Assembly (NCBI GenBank): GCA_963575745.1
Contig: CAUYUJ010019097.1
Span: forward strand, 72,020-136,019
From: Prorocentrum cordatum
Lineage: Eukaryota; Sar; Dinophyceae; Prorocentrales; Prorocentraceae
Length of the DNA stretch: 64,000 nt
Direction: 5' to 3'
Below, one piece after another: positions 43,195-54,239 of this stretch (position 1 is its first letter; each line of letters starts with the position of its first letter). The notes below the pieces were generated by a model that saw only the letters and a program-made list of their open reading frames with translations, was not told where the DNA came from and ran no database searches. The position numbers were made by a program, and so were the translations under genes.

Positions 43195-43545
43195 AGCATC
43201 ATCATCATCCCAGCCCAGTCGTCGTCGTCAGCATCATCATCATCACCCCATCCCAGCCCAGTCGTCGTCGTTTCCTACAGCGCAGCCAGCCCAGTCGTCG
43301 TCGTCATCACCGCAGCATCAGCATCATCAGAAACCGTCATCGTCATCACCGTCAGCATCAGCATCATCAGCAACATCATCATCAAAAAATCACCACCACC
43401 ATCATCATCACAATCGTCATCGCCATCATCAGAATGCCCATCACCGCCCCCCCACATCGTCCTGATCATCACCACGGCCGCCATCACCATCATCATCATC
43501 ATCACCATCATCATCATCATCGCCACCATCACCCCTGACGAGCTC
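43195..43545. repeat. (CAT/GTC)n array
   Basis: CAT trinucleotides mixed with CAGCCCAGTCGTCGTC words repeated at about 43203, 43255 and 43288. No gene. Confidence 0.85.
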
Positions 43546-43730
43546 ACCGTCTTCGAACACACCCGAAAATGAAACATATTCAATTTGGGGCAACACCGAA
43601 ATGTAAGGAGAACCACATGAAACACATGTACAGGAACATGTACAGAAACATCGCCCGGGCGACTCCCACGTAGGACCCCTGGAGGCCCGCCCGGAAAGAA
43701 ACAAATTCCAATGCGCGCCCGGGGGCCCAG

Positions 43731-43732
<2 letters not shown>

Positions 43733-43788
<56 letters not shown>

Positions 43789-43801
43789 TGTAGTCGTAGT
43801 C

Positions 43802-43841
<40 letters not shown>

Positions 43842-44050
43842 CAGCAGTAGTAGTGGTGGTAGTAGTAGTGGTGGTAGTAGTAGTAGTAGTAGCAGTAGTA
43901 ATAGTAGAAGTAGAAGTGAAAGTAGAAGTAGAAGTAGAAGTAGTAGTAGTAGACATAATAATAGTAGTAGTAGAAGTAGACATATAAGGAGAAATAGAAG
44001 TAGAAGAAGAAGAAGTAGTAGTAGTAGTATTTAGTAGTAGTGGTAGAAAA

Positions 44051-44101
<51 letters not shown>

Positions 44102-44394
44102 AGGTAGTGGTAGTGGTAGTAGTTGTAATAGTAGGAGTAGAAGTGAAAGCAAAAGTGAAAGTACACGTAATAGTAGTAGTAGAAATAATAATAGTAGCCG
44201 CAGAAGTAGAAGTAGAAGTAGAAGTAGAAGTAGAAATAGAAGAAGAAGTAGTAGTCGTCGTGATAGAAATAGAATTAGCAGTAGTAGTAAAAGTAAAAGT
44301 AGAAATAGTAGTAGTAGTAGTAGTAGTAGTAGTCGTCGTAGTCGTAGTAGTAGTAGTAGTAGTAGTAGTAGTCGTAGTAGTAGTAGTAGTAGTC

Positions 44395-44437
<43 letters not shown>

Positions 44438-44440
44438 CTC
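43733..44440. repeat. (AGT)n array
   Basis: A 700-bp trinucleotide array of AGT with AGA, GGT and CGT substitutions. The long poly-Ser, poly-Thr and poly-Tyr frames are array artefacts. Confidence 0.95.
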
Positions 44441-44660
44441 CCGTGGAGCTCCCGCAGGGGCCACGACCCGTGGAGCTCCTTGTGAGGCCGCGATCCTCGT
44501 GATGGGCCTCCCGAACTTGGCGGGGGGACGCACGCGGACCCTGCCACTGGGACATTCGGTGGAGCTCCCGATGGAGCCACGACCTTCGGGAAGGCTGCGC
44601 CGAAATAGGCGGGGGGACGCGTGCAAAAAATCATTGCTGAGGCCTTCGGTGAGAAGCACA
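44441..44660 (+). repeat. Stray units of the 77-bp satellite
   Basis: Words such as GGACATTCGGTGGAGCTCCC and GGCCTTCGGTGAG with GGGGGGACGC spacers match the satellite at 5 and 13 kb, but the units are diverged. This shows the satellite is dispersed, not restricted to one array. Confidence 0.6.
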
Positions 44661-45584
44661 CATGTGAAGAAGTGTGTGTGTGCGTGTGTGTCCAGCCCGG
44701 GCCGTCCGAGACACAGCCAGTCGCAAGCGATGCCGAAACAATCCTAGATCCGAAACTTGCGAACTCCTGTTGTGATGAACAGATCACGCCCAAGTGAAGA
44801 AAGCTAAATCTCTCAACGGCGATCCCAAAGCTCGCGCCGTTTCGCATAGATTCGGTAGGCATGCAAGACTGCAGTAAAACACGAATGAGCGGATCATCGC
44901 AGATGGCATAATCCCCGACTGAAGCGAAGATGCTCGCCTCATCGCTTCTCTCCCCTCTACTCTCCTCTCGCCCTCCTCCTCCTCCCCTTCCTCCTCCTCG
45001 GTTATCAGTTCCCGTGCAAGAGGGGCAAAAAGGGAGGAGGAAGAGGGAGGAACAGTTGTCTTGGGGCATCCTGGGCCCACTTGGGCCCGTGGAAGATTTC
45101 GTAAGCCCTACACAGGGCTCACTTCTTGGAGGTTCATTTCTTGTTGGCTCATTTCTTCTTTTTCTAGATTCTCGCGCCGCGCATGCCGCACAGTGCGTGC
45201 ACACCCACCTGTGCACCTCTGCGCGAGGCGGCATTGAAGCCACCGCCTCCCCGCACATGCCCGCGCATGCCATACGCCTCAATGGTCCACGCCCCCGGGG
45301 TCGTATGTCAAGAAGACCACGCCATGTCCGCACATGGCCGCACAGGCCATGCATCCGCAGAAATAGAACACAACGCCTGGCCGAGAGCACCCATACACCA
45401 ATCGGGGATTTGGCTGGCTCTCGAGCGGCAACATTATACACAACCAGGGATGTGGCTGGCGCTCGTCGGAAGACGTGTCAAGACGTGAAGACGTCTCAAG
45501 ACGAAACGGGCCTGATCGCCTCAAGTCATGGCATTTCCGAGCCCAAAGTTCCGAGGATGTCTCGGCTGCCCGGCTGCCTGCCGC
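44661..45584. other. Anonymous stretch
   Basis: No gene is recognised. GTGTGTGTG words lie near 44673 and a GGA/TCC mix near 44950-45050. Confidence 0.35.
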
Positions 45585-45991
45585 TCATTTTTTCCTCTGC
45601 GGATTCGCGGCGGCCGGGCGCTTGCGAGCTGCGCGCAAGCAGCGCAACTTCTCCACCATTTTTGATGCGAGCACAGAGGCCCGCTGGAGATGCTCGGGGG
45701 TCACGCCAGTGAGCACGTAGTTCAGGGCCCGGGTCAACGCGCAGCTGGCGAACTGCGCGGTCTCTTCAGCGACTTCCTGATCAGTGCAAATCCCAAGGTG
45801 GCACCCCTCTGCAGGCTTCCCGTCCACGCATACCGCCTTCGGCCACATGAACCTCAAATCCGACATCAGCTCCTTCCTATACGCCCGGACGGCCTTCTCG
45901 ACGCGACCGCTGAGGCGGTAGAACTCCAGCGCGCCCGGGCCATCCGGGTGGTCAGATTTCGACTCCAACACGTGGTTCTGTAGATGCACAT
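45585..45991 (-). CDS. Hypothetical protein fragment
   Basis: About 134 codons with normal, non-repetitive composition: ALEFYRLSGRVEKAVRAYRK, ELMSDLRFMWPKAVCVDGKP, TQFASCALTRALNYVLTGVT, and a basic tail ending KRPAAANPQRKK with a stop at 45585. There is no ATG at the 5' end of the frame (it opens with GTG). TGCATCTACAG at the boundary looks like a splice acceptor, so this is probably a last exon. The basic end resembles a nuclear localisation signal. No family is recognised. Confidence 0.4.
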
Positions 45992-47490
45992 GGGCTGGTC
46001 AGCCCCGACTCTCTTCTTATGGGAACCAAACCGGATATTCCAAAACATCAAAAACAGGAGGCGGCCCCAAGGGGGCCTGGCCCCGCGTCCCGCGGGGACG
46101 CCCAGAGGGTGATAATATCTATAGACAGCCGTTACAAGACGTCTCAAATACGCAAAATCCCGCGGTCGAACTTCCTCTTTTACGACGTGGCCCAAGTTTC
46201 GAGCCCTGCGTGCGCAACGCGCGACGCAGGTGGCGAATCCGTCACGCGCGCTGCGCCATGGGGCGCTTCGAACCAACCCAGTGAAAAAAAGAGAACGCGG
46301 TGGGACGAACGATTTCACGATGGGGAAACCGTAGCCAAAGAATGCGCTGGAGGCGACGCCAGCGCCGCGCGGCTATCATTCAGACAAGGCGAGCAGGCGC
46401 CAGCGTGGGCCGCAGTGAACGTTGTCGACGTCGTCGCGCCCTCCTCTCCTCAGGTCACTAAGCATCGGGAACGTCCTTCAAGACTTGCCAGTCTCGGGCC
46501 TGGGAGTTTTTTGTTTTGCTTGCCTGGAAATCGCAGAGAGAGCTGGGACAGAGCTGGCCGCCGAGGGCAAGCGTGCGAGCCCCGCTCTTCGTCCTCTTTA
46601 TGTTTTTTTCCTGTTCCTCCTCCTCCTCCTACTCCTCCTCTCCGTTACCCTCCCTCCTTCTCCCCCTCACCCTCCCCGCCCTTCCTCCCCAGCCTCCTCC
46701 TTCTCCTCCCCCCCCTCCCTCCTCAAGACCTGGAGCTCTCGAGGCGGAGCCCGGTGACCCAGCCCCAAGAATCCGAAAGATCACCCCGAGCCATGCTAAG
46801 ATTTCGAGATAACCGCAGGACTGCCCAAGAGGGGCCTAGAGTCCTGGAGCGACCCTTGGCCCAAGACCCCAGGACGACCGACGAGACGGCCCCACGAGAC
46901 GCTCAACAGAGGGAGCGCGACCTGACTAGTCGAGCATCACAGTCCGAGAATTCCCCTGAAGGCCCCGAGAACCCCCCCCCGCCCCCGCTAACGAAAACAG
47001 AAACCCCCAACTGCCTCCAAACCCCGAGGCCCCGACGAGGCCCACAGGAGCCCCGAGAGGTTTCAAAACCTGGTGGCCGGGTGGGCCGAAGGCCACGTCA
47101 CAATGGCGATGGGCACGCCGTGCCCTCATCATTCGAGAAGGTACAACTGGCGCGACAAAACTCAAAATTAGCATTGTCACGATCGCAACCCAACTAGCAT
47201 CGGTCAACTCTTTACGACTTCGAACTCAATCCCAAGCCTTGTCCTTTTGTCAACAATGATCCTTGCTGCACTGGACGGCGGCGCCGTCGCCCCCCCCCCG
47301 CCCCCGCTGACCGAAGCGCGGGGCCCGCTGTTCTGGCCGCCGCGCCCCGCCAGGGGTGGGGGGCTGAAAGGCGGGCAAGGGAGACCGCGATCGATCGCGA
47401 GCCTCCGCGTCCCTAGAAAACGAATCCAGCTGCATTACGACTGGAGGCACCAACTACCCGCGACAGAGATAGATGGAAGAGAGAGAGGGA
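45992..47490. other. Anonymous stretch
   Basis: No gene is recognised with confidence. A pyrimidine-rich tract lies at about 46610-46720 and CCAAGAGGGGCC-type words at 46820-47060. Confidence 0.35.
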
Positions 47491-47499
47491 GTGCGTGTG

Positions 47500-47607
47500 C
47501 GTGTGCGTTGTCGCCGTCATCGTCGTCGTCGTCGCCTTCGTCGTCGCCGTCGTCGTCTCTGCCGTCGCCGTCGCCGTAGCCGTCGTCGTCGCTGTCGTCG
47601 TCGCCGC

Positions 47608-47639
<32 letters not shown>

Positions 47640-47641
47640 CG

Positions 47642-47675
<34 letters not shown>

Positions 47676-47725
47676 TCGTCGTCGTCGCCGCCGCCGCCGT
47701 CGCCGTCGCCGCCGTGTCCGCGCGG
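47500..47725. repeat. (GTC/GCC)n array
   Basis: CGTCGTCGCCGCCG trinucleotide array of about 220 bp. Confidence 0.9.
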
Positions 47726-47879
47726 AGGAGTGCCGACGAATGGGGAGGAGCCAGGAGCATGGAGGAGTGGGGGGGGCGCCGAGGAGCACCGCGGAATGGG
47801 GGGGGCGCCTGCACCCCCCCCCCAAGACGCCCCCAATAGGGCTCCATGCCCCAGGTCAGGCCCAGGACAGCGCGAACCA

Positions 47880-48000
47880 GATGGACCTTTGCAGACCTAG
47901 GGCTGACGCAGACTCACTCACACTCAGACTCACTCGTACTCAGACTCGCTCGGACACACTTAGGCCCAGACTCACCCGCACTCACTCACACTCACGATAC
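47880..48000. repeat. CACTCACACTCAGACT minisatellite
   Basis: Short ACTC/AGACTC tandem words, no gene. Confidence 0.7.
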
Positions 48001-48079
48001 CTCGCTCCCTCCCCGCCCCCCTCGCGACCCGCCCGCGACCCATCGGCCCGATGGCATCAAAGAAACGGTCCTTCCCAGG

Positions 48080-48720
48080 CCCCATCGACCTCTCCGGGTT
48101 CCCCCGGGGCCCTCGAGTCTTTCAAGACGGCCCCGGGAATGTTGCGCGAGGGCCGCAGACCGAGATACGGCCGCATCTGACATCTCGCTCGGTGGCCCTC
48201 TTGGGGCAATGGGCCTCTCCAAAGGCACTGGGAATAATGCAGATGGGTCGAGAGGCCCCCGAGAGCGCCCCAGCAGGCTTTCCAAGCGGCCCCGAGAGGG
48301 CCACAGGGCGAGATGCGGCCGCGTCTCGATGCGTGGCCCTCTTGGGCCCCTCCGAAGACCCTGGGGGGAATCCAAACGGTGCCCCAAGCGGCCCCAAGAG
48401 GGCTTCAAGAGGTTTTCAAGAGGGCCCCAGAAGGGCCCCAAGGCGGCCACAAAGCGAGATGCGGCCGCATCTCGTTTCGTGGCCGATCCAAATGGGGCCC
48501 CGAGATGCCCCCAAGAGAGCCCCCAAAGCGCCCAAGAGGGCCCAGGGAAAGGTCCACGAGGGCCCCAAGATGCCGCCAAGAGGCCGCCAAGAGGGCTCCA
48601 AGAGGGCCCCAAGGGGGCCACAAAGCGAGATGCGGCCGCATCTCGCTTCGGGGCCCTCCTAGGCCCCTCCGACTGCCCCAAGAAACCTCCATGGGTCCAC
48701 GGGGGCCCCAGGAGGGCCCC
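48080..48720. repeat. Tandem ~150-bp units with GCGGCCGC-centred palindromes
   Basis: Four units, each with GGCCCCAAGAGGG filler and a palindrome centred near 48170, 48318, 48470 and 48636. The last (48623-48648) is a perfect 26-bp palindrome with half-site AAGCGAGATGCGG. A related copy lies at 52261-52290. The palindrome word differs from the 18-20 kb family but shares the centre and the filler. Confidence 0.85.
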
Positions 48721-48769
48721 AATTGCACCATCGCTCTCCTGGGAACTCCGATCGAGCCCCCCCCCCCTA

Positions 48770-48770
48770 G

Positions 48771-48805
<35 letters not shown>

Positions 48806-49096
48806 GGAGGAGGAGGAGGAGGAGGAGAGGAGGAGGAGGAGGAGGAGGAGGAGGAAAAGAAGGAGGAGGAGGAGGGGAGGAAGATATGGAGGAGGAGGAG
48901 GAGAGGAGGAGGAGGAGGCAGGAGGAGGAGGGGGAGCAGGAGGAGGCAGGAGGAGGCAGGAGGAGGAGGAGGAGGAGCAGGAGGAGGAGGGGGAGGCGGA
49001 GGAGGAGAGGAGAAGGACAAGGGGGAGGAGGAGGAGAAGGAGCGAGGAGGAGCGATGGGATGGGGGAGGAGGATGAGATCGAGAGATTATATATGT

Positions 49097-49157
<61 letters not shown>

Positions 49158-49165
49158 AAGAGAAA
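48770..49165. repeat. (GGA)n then (GA)n
   Basis: GGA array from 48770 to about 49050 and a (GA)n dinucleotide tract at 49098-49165. Confidence 0.9.
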
Positions 49166-49810
49166 CAACACAATAAGATAGAGATAGGGTGATTATGAAG
49201 AGGGGCTGGGCAAAAAGAAAACGCGAAGAAGAGGCGAGAGATATAGAATGTGAGAGAGAGAGGGCACGCAATAACAACGAAAAAAAGACGGACGACACGA
49301 GGTGGATGAGAGGACGAGTCGGCATGATCAGGAAAGCGCCCTCCCGGAGGGCATCGGTGCTCTCCCGGTGGCCCCCGGTGCCCCCGAGGGGCGCCCAGCG
49401 GCCCGGGACTCGCCCGGGACTCGGCGACCCCCAAGGCTTGACCAAGAATTCCAGCGGGGCCTGACCAAAAAAGTTTGTCTTATTTTAAAACATATATTTA
49501 TTGGTAAGGCCCCTCGGGAATTGTTGGTTAACCCCCGGGACTTGCCCGGGACTTTTCGCGTTTCAGCTTCCCGGAGGCCCCCGGCGATCGTTTGGATTCC
49601 TGGAGCTGCCTTGGGGCTGCGCCCGGGACTCCGACATCCTTGGAAGGTGGGGTCAGGGCCCCTCTCTCCCCTCCTGCCCTCCCCTCCCTCCTCCTTCCCC
49701 TCGTGTTTTTTTCAAAGTCGTTTGAGGAAAAACGTCCCACATCCTCCTCAACCTCCTCCTCGCCCCCCTGGCTGGCCGCCGCTGCCTCGCCGCCAGCAAT
49801 TGCGCGCGGG

Positions 49811-49844
49811 CGATGTCTGAAAACGCGTGCGTTTTCAGACATCG
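49811..49844. repeat. Perfect 34-bp palindrome
   Basis: Arms CGATGTCTGAAAACGC and GCGTTTTCAGACATCG of 16 bp each, separated by GT. It lies in otherwise non-repetitive DNA. A hairpin or protein-binding dyad is possible; it is not in a coding context. Confidence 0.85.
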
Positions 49845-50061
49845 GCGCGGCGGCGGCGGCCGGCTGCAACGTTCCCGGGGGGCCCCTAGGGCTCGTGTTC
49901 CGAGGCGCCGCAGGGCAAGTCATTCTCGCGTTAAATTTTCCCCTCGGCTCCTCGGCTGCAGCGTTCCCAGGGGCCCCCCAGAGGTCGGGGCCAACGCCCC
50001 TAATCCGAGGCGCCGATTTCGCTACATATTCTCGTGGGCAGTGCTCTTGGGCGTTCTGGAA

Positions 50062-50432
50062 CGTCTGGTGGTCTGGTGGTCTGGTGGTCTGGTGGTTTGG
50101 GGGTCTGGTGGTCTGGTGGTCTGGCGGTCTGATGGTCTGGTGGTCTGGTGGTCTGGTGGTCTGGTGGTCTGGTGGTCTGGTGGTCTCGCGGTCTGGTGGT
50201 CTCGCGGTCTGGTGATCTGGTGGTCTGGTGTTCTGGCGCTCTTTTGGTCTGGTGGTCTGGTGGTCTGGCGGTCTGGTGGCCTGGCGGTCTGGTGGTCTGG
50301 TGGTCTGGCGGTCTGGTGGTCTGGTGGTCTGGTGGTCTGGTGGTCTGGTGGTCTGGTGGTCTGGTGGTCTGGTAGTCTGGTGGTCTGGTGGCCTGGTGGC
50401 CTGGTGGCCTGGTGGTCTGGCGGTCTGGCGTC
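50062..50432. repeat. (TCTGGTGG)n octamer array
   Basis: About 45 units of an 8-bp repeat with GCG and GCC variants. Every frame is open and reads an eight-residue Trp/Gly/Val repeat. The plus strand is G-rich and could form G-quadruplexes. Confidence 0.95.
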
Positions 50433-50461
50433 GTCGGGCAAACGACGACGCAAGCGCGAGC

Positions 50462-50523
50462 AACCTAAGAGGGGAAATAGCGTACCAATCTTGTGATTGG
50501 TACGCTATTTCCCCTCTTAGGTT
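50462..50523. repeat. Perfect 29-bp inverted repeat with 4-nt loop
   Basis: Arm 1 at 50462-50490 begins AACCTAAGAGG, the loop is TTGT (50491-50494), and arm 2 at 50495-50523 is its exact complement. It separates the octamer array from the 50.5-51.1 kb tandem repeat. A transcript would form a very stable hairpin. Confidence 0.95.
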
Positions 50524-50524
50524 T

Positions 50525-51110
50525 GGTGGTGCTAGACGCGCTCCTGTTGCTAGACGCGCCCCTTTGTTAGACAGGCTCCCTCGCCACGCTGACTAGACAG
50601 ACCTCTGCGGTGCTAGACGCGCTCCACTGTTACACGAGCCACCTCTGTTAGGCAGACTCCCTCGCCGAGCAGATTAACAAAAACTCAGCGGTGCTAGACG
50701 CGCTCCTCTGTTAGACGCGCCCCTGCGTTACGCAGCCCTCCTCTGTTAGACAGCCTCCCTCGCCAAGCCAATGAAACAAAAAAATCAGCGGTGCTAGACG
50801 CGCTTCTCTGTTGCACAGGCCCCTCTGTCAGACCGGCTCCCGCGCCCAGCTGATTAAAACAATCTCACTGAAGCTAGACGCGCTCCTTTGCTAGACTTGC
50901 CCCTGTGTTAGACAGGCCCCCTCGCCCAGCTGATTGAAACATATCAATGATGCTAGACGCGCCCCTCTTTTTACACAAGCCCCCCTCTGTTAGACGGACT
51001 CCCTCGCCGAGCTGATTAAAAACATCTCAGTGGTGCTAGGCGCGTTCCTCTGTTAGACGCGCTCCTCTGTTACACAAGCCCCCTCTGTTAGACAGGCCCC
51101 TACCCCTCCT
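50525..51110. repeat. Tandem ~110-bp units (GCTAGACGCGCTCCTCTGTTAG)
   Basis: About five units built from GCTAGACGCGCTCC, CTGTTAGACGCGCCCC, TCCCTCGCC and GATTAAAACA words. Mildly diverged. No gene. Confidence 0.85.
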
Positions 51111-51354
51111 TGTACTTCTCCACTTCCCCCCCTCTCCCCGTTGCCGTCCCGCCCCCCGCTTTCCTCATTATCCTCTTCTTCCCTTCTCAGGCCCACGGTG
51201 GCTTACGTCCTTGCTGTTTCTCCCGACCCTGGCTCGCCCAACAGCCCCCTGTGCAGAAGTGCTGCACAGGGGCGTCGTAGAACAGCTTGCTTGTGCACGG
51301 TTTCGAGCCTCCATCGTCTTGCCACTTCCTCCGTCCTGTTCCTCCTCCTCCCCT

Positions 51355-51445
51355 GTCTTCCCTCCTCCTCCTCCTCCTCCTCCTTCCCCCCCCTCCTCCT
51401 CCTCCTCCTCCTCCTCCTCCTCCTCCTCCTTTTCCCCCTCCTCTC
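51355..51445. repeat. (TCC)n array
   Basis: TCC trinucleotide array with C-run interruptions. Confidence 0.9.
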
Positions 51446-51474
51446 TCCTCTGCCGTCTCCTCCTCCTTGACACC

Positions 51475-52045
51475 TCGCCCCTTGACCACCTGCCCACCTC
51501 GCCACCTCACCGCCGGACAACCTGGCCACCTTACCACCTTAGCACCTCACCCCTTGACCACCTGCCCACCTTGCCACCTTACCACCTTACCGCCATGCCA
51601 CCTTACCACCTGACCAACTTGCCACCTCACCACCTTACCACCTGACCTCCTGACCACCTGACCACCTGACCACCGGGCCGCCGGACCGCCGGACCACCGG
51701 ACCACCTGACCAGTTGACCACCTGACCACCTGACCACCTGACCACCTGACCACCTTACCACCTGACCACCTTACCACCTTATCACCTTAGCTATTTTAGG
51801 GCCTGTCGGCCCCTCGTCAGCGACCAACAAAGAGAAAACGGACGCTTAAGGACACGAGAAAACGCGTGTAGATATCCATTGGCGTGGCATCATTTTTCAG
51901 GGAGTTCTAGAGGATAAAGTAAACTGCCCCCCTCCCCCCTCAGAGCCCTAGAACCACCTTGCCACCTTACCGCCTTGCCACCTTACCACCACACCACCTG
52001 ACCAACTTACCAGCTGACCACCTTACCACGTGACCACCGGACCAC
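51475..52045. repeat. (CCACCTGA)n / CCACCTTA octamer arrays
   Basis: 8-bp units ACCACCTG and ACCACCTT run from 51475 to 51790 and again from 51953 to 52045, with about 160 bp of unrelated sequence between. They resemble the complement of the (TCTGGTGG)n array at 50.06 kb with one base changed, so two related octamers face each other. Confidence 0.9.
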
Positions 52046-52049
52046 CTGG

Positions 52050-52455
52050 GGGGGGGAGGAAGAGGAGGAGGAGGGAGGAGGAGGAGGAAGGAGGAGGAGG
52101 AGGAGGGGTAGGAGAAGGAGGAGAAGGAGGAGGAGTGGATGCGGGCATGAAAGCGGTGCCCGCCATCAAGAAGCAGTTCGACGAGGGCAACCGCGAGGGG
52201 CGCAAGGCGAGGGCCCCAAGAGGCCGCCAAGAGGGCTCCAAGAGGACCCCAAGTGGGCCACAAAGCGAGACGCGGCCGCATCTCGCTTTGGGGCAGGGGG
52301 CAATAGGCCTCCTCCTCCTCCTCCTCCTCCTCCTCCTCCTCCTGCCCCTCCCCCTCCTCCTCCTCCTCCTCCTCCCCCTCCTCCCCCTCCTCCCCACTTC
52401 CTGCCCCTCCTCTCCCTCCTCCCCCTCCTCCTCCACCCCCTCCCCCCCCTCTCCT
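52050..52455. repeat. (GGA)n, palindrome copy and (TCC)n
   Basis: A GGA tract at 52050-52140, the 30-bp palindrome copy at 52261-52290 (half CAAAGCGAGA, one mismatch, GCGGCCGC centre) and a TCC array at 52307-52455. The short stretch 52140-52200 is not repetitive but shows no gene. Confidence 0.8.
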
Positions 52456-52809
52456 CCCCCGCGCACGGTTCGAAACAAAAACATCTAGGGCGCTAAGATC
52501 GTTTGGAGTCTCGCGCTGCATAAGCCGCGCAGCGGGCGCCCGTGACATGTGAATTGCATTGAATTGCGGCTGGCTGGCGCGAGACATTAATACTCGCGTG
52601 GGTTTTTTGCACTCGCGCGTGGTGCGTGAGGCTTTGGATGGATGCGCAGTTTTAACGTGCATGGCGCGCGCGCGTGCGGCCTGCCCCCAAAACTCGCACA
52701 GTTCAGCAATAATGTTGGTCATGTGCCACTGGGAAACATGTTTTTCCGATTTGCGATTTCAGATGCGTTGTCGCGGGCCCTTGGGCCAACGAGTATTTGG
52801 TCATGCGTT
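52456..52809. other. Anonymous stretch
   Basis: No gene is recognised. GATTTGCGATTTCAG near 52746-52760 resembles a plus-strand splice acceptor, but no exon frame follows convincingly. Confidence 0.3.
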
Positions 52810-53962
52810 CTAGGAATTATTGGTTTTCTTGGTTCTGGTCCCCATAAGTAGAGAGTCGGGGCTGACCAGCACATGGGCGCGGCCCAACCCATCGAGAACG
52901 TTCAATAGATTCTTCCCCATGAACGACAGTTCGGCGTCGTCCGAGTACCCTTCCGTCCTGGACAGGAACTCAAGCTTTGTCGTGTACGTCTTATACTCGC
53001 CCAAATCTCGAGCCTCTCCCTGGTACAGCACTTTGCGCAAACCTTGCTTGATCTGCGTCACCCCAGCTGGGGAGATAGAGCGGCTGCTGTCGAGGCAAGA
53101 ACTGTAGGCCCTGAGGTTGAAACGAATGGAGAACACGTTCTGCCCAGACTTCAGGATATCCGTGACGAACGAGCCCAGGGCTGCGTCGCGTTGAGGGCCA
53201 GTCTGCCCATGCCATAACGGCAAGGAGCCCGCGGCCTCCACGGCCTGCAACGCTTTCATCACAACCCCGCAGTTGAACGTTTGTAGCAGGGAGACTAACT
53301 GCACTTGCACATCGCTCTGAACGCCCATGTTTCTGCCACCTGCCGACGAGCGACCCGACCGATTTAAACCAAGCGTCGTCGGTGTGAAACCAATTGTGGC
53401 TATGCGTTGAAAGTGCGAGGTCGCCGTTACGGCCAAAGACAGCCTGGTGGAACGAAGGGGCGTCATGGCGGAATTGGTTCCTCGTAGAAATGAGCCTCAG
53501 AAACATCGCAGGCGAAAGTGATCTGGATTCCCAAGAGATCACGTGCTGGAGAGGGTCGATGCCTAATCTGGCGAACTCTCTCAAGAAAGCCCATGATACC
53601 ATTAGCTTTGGCAACACCTCGACGATATCTGATACGTCGCCCCCGTATAATGAGCATATATGTTTCTGTTTCAATGACAACACTGTTTCCTTCCCGCGGG
53701 GCTTGCTGCGGACCAGTGGATTGCACTTGCGTTCTGTCCTGTCGCTGACGCCCCCCTTGGAGGCAATGGCTTTCAGAGTTTTCCCGGTCGCGCGCATCTG
53801 GTCGGTCACAGGGCGGCGTCCACGTCTCGCTGTGGAGGGGACTTTCTGCTCCGATCGCATACTGTAGAATCGCTTCGCAGATGTGCTATATTTCCTGCCG
53901 ATGTCTTTTGTCCACGCTTCGCTCAGGACTTCGCGGGGGATCAAAAGCGGATTTGACCCCAT
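52810..53962 (-). pseudogene. Uncharacterised protein gene, one frame break
   Basis: From ATG 53962 (MGSNPLLIPREVLSEAWTKD) the frame runs to about 53350 through KVPSTARRGRRPVTDQMR, KQKHICSLYGGDVSDIVEVL and STRNQFRHDAPSFHQAVFGR. Coding character then shifts to another frame near 53335-53365 and continues as NMGVQSDVQVQLVSLLQTFN, FVTDILKSGQNVFSIRFNLR and GLGRAHVLVSPDSLLMGTRT, with a stop at 52810. Composition is that of an ordinary globular protein of about 380 residues. No family is recognised. It lies in repeat-rich DNA, so it may be part of an unknown mobile element. Confidence 0.45.
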
Positions 53963-54049
53963 TGCGTCCGAAAGCACTGCAAAACAAATGGTGATATAAG
54001 TCCACCAAAAAAGAAATCCTGGAAGACACATGCCGACGCGCATAAACGA

Positions 54050-54112
54050 CACTCCGGCCTTGTCTGGGCCAATATGGTTCCGGACACTCCGGCCTTGTCT
54101 GGGCCAATATGG
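54050..54112. repeat. Short direct tandem duplication
   Basis: CTCCGGCCTTGTCTGGGCCA is repeated twice about 33 bp apart (from 54052 and from 54085). Confidence 0.85.
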
Positions 54113-54239
54113 GTTTCGTCCAGGGTGGGCGGCACCGGCCGCAAGGCCCCTCCAATCAGTTGTGACAAGAGCACATGCGCTGACGATGACCCCCACGACG
54201 ACCACGGAGGGAGGAATCGCAGGCGGCAGCCCACAGGAA

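Noticed and set aside
43580-44659. Long Tyr/Ser/Thr/Leu-rich frames
   Set aside because: Translations of the (AGT)n array; all frames open and no non-repetitive protein sequence.
50022-50463. Trp/Gly/Val or Thr/Pro/His octapeptide-repeat proteins
   Set aside because: An 8-bp repeat keeps all frames open; no start context or non-repeat domain.
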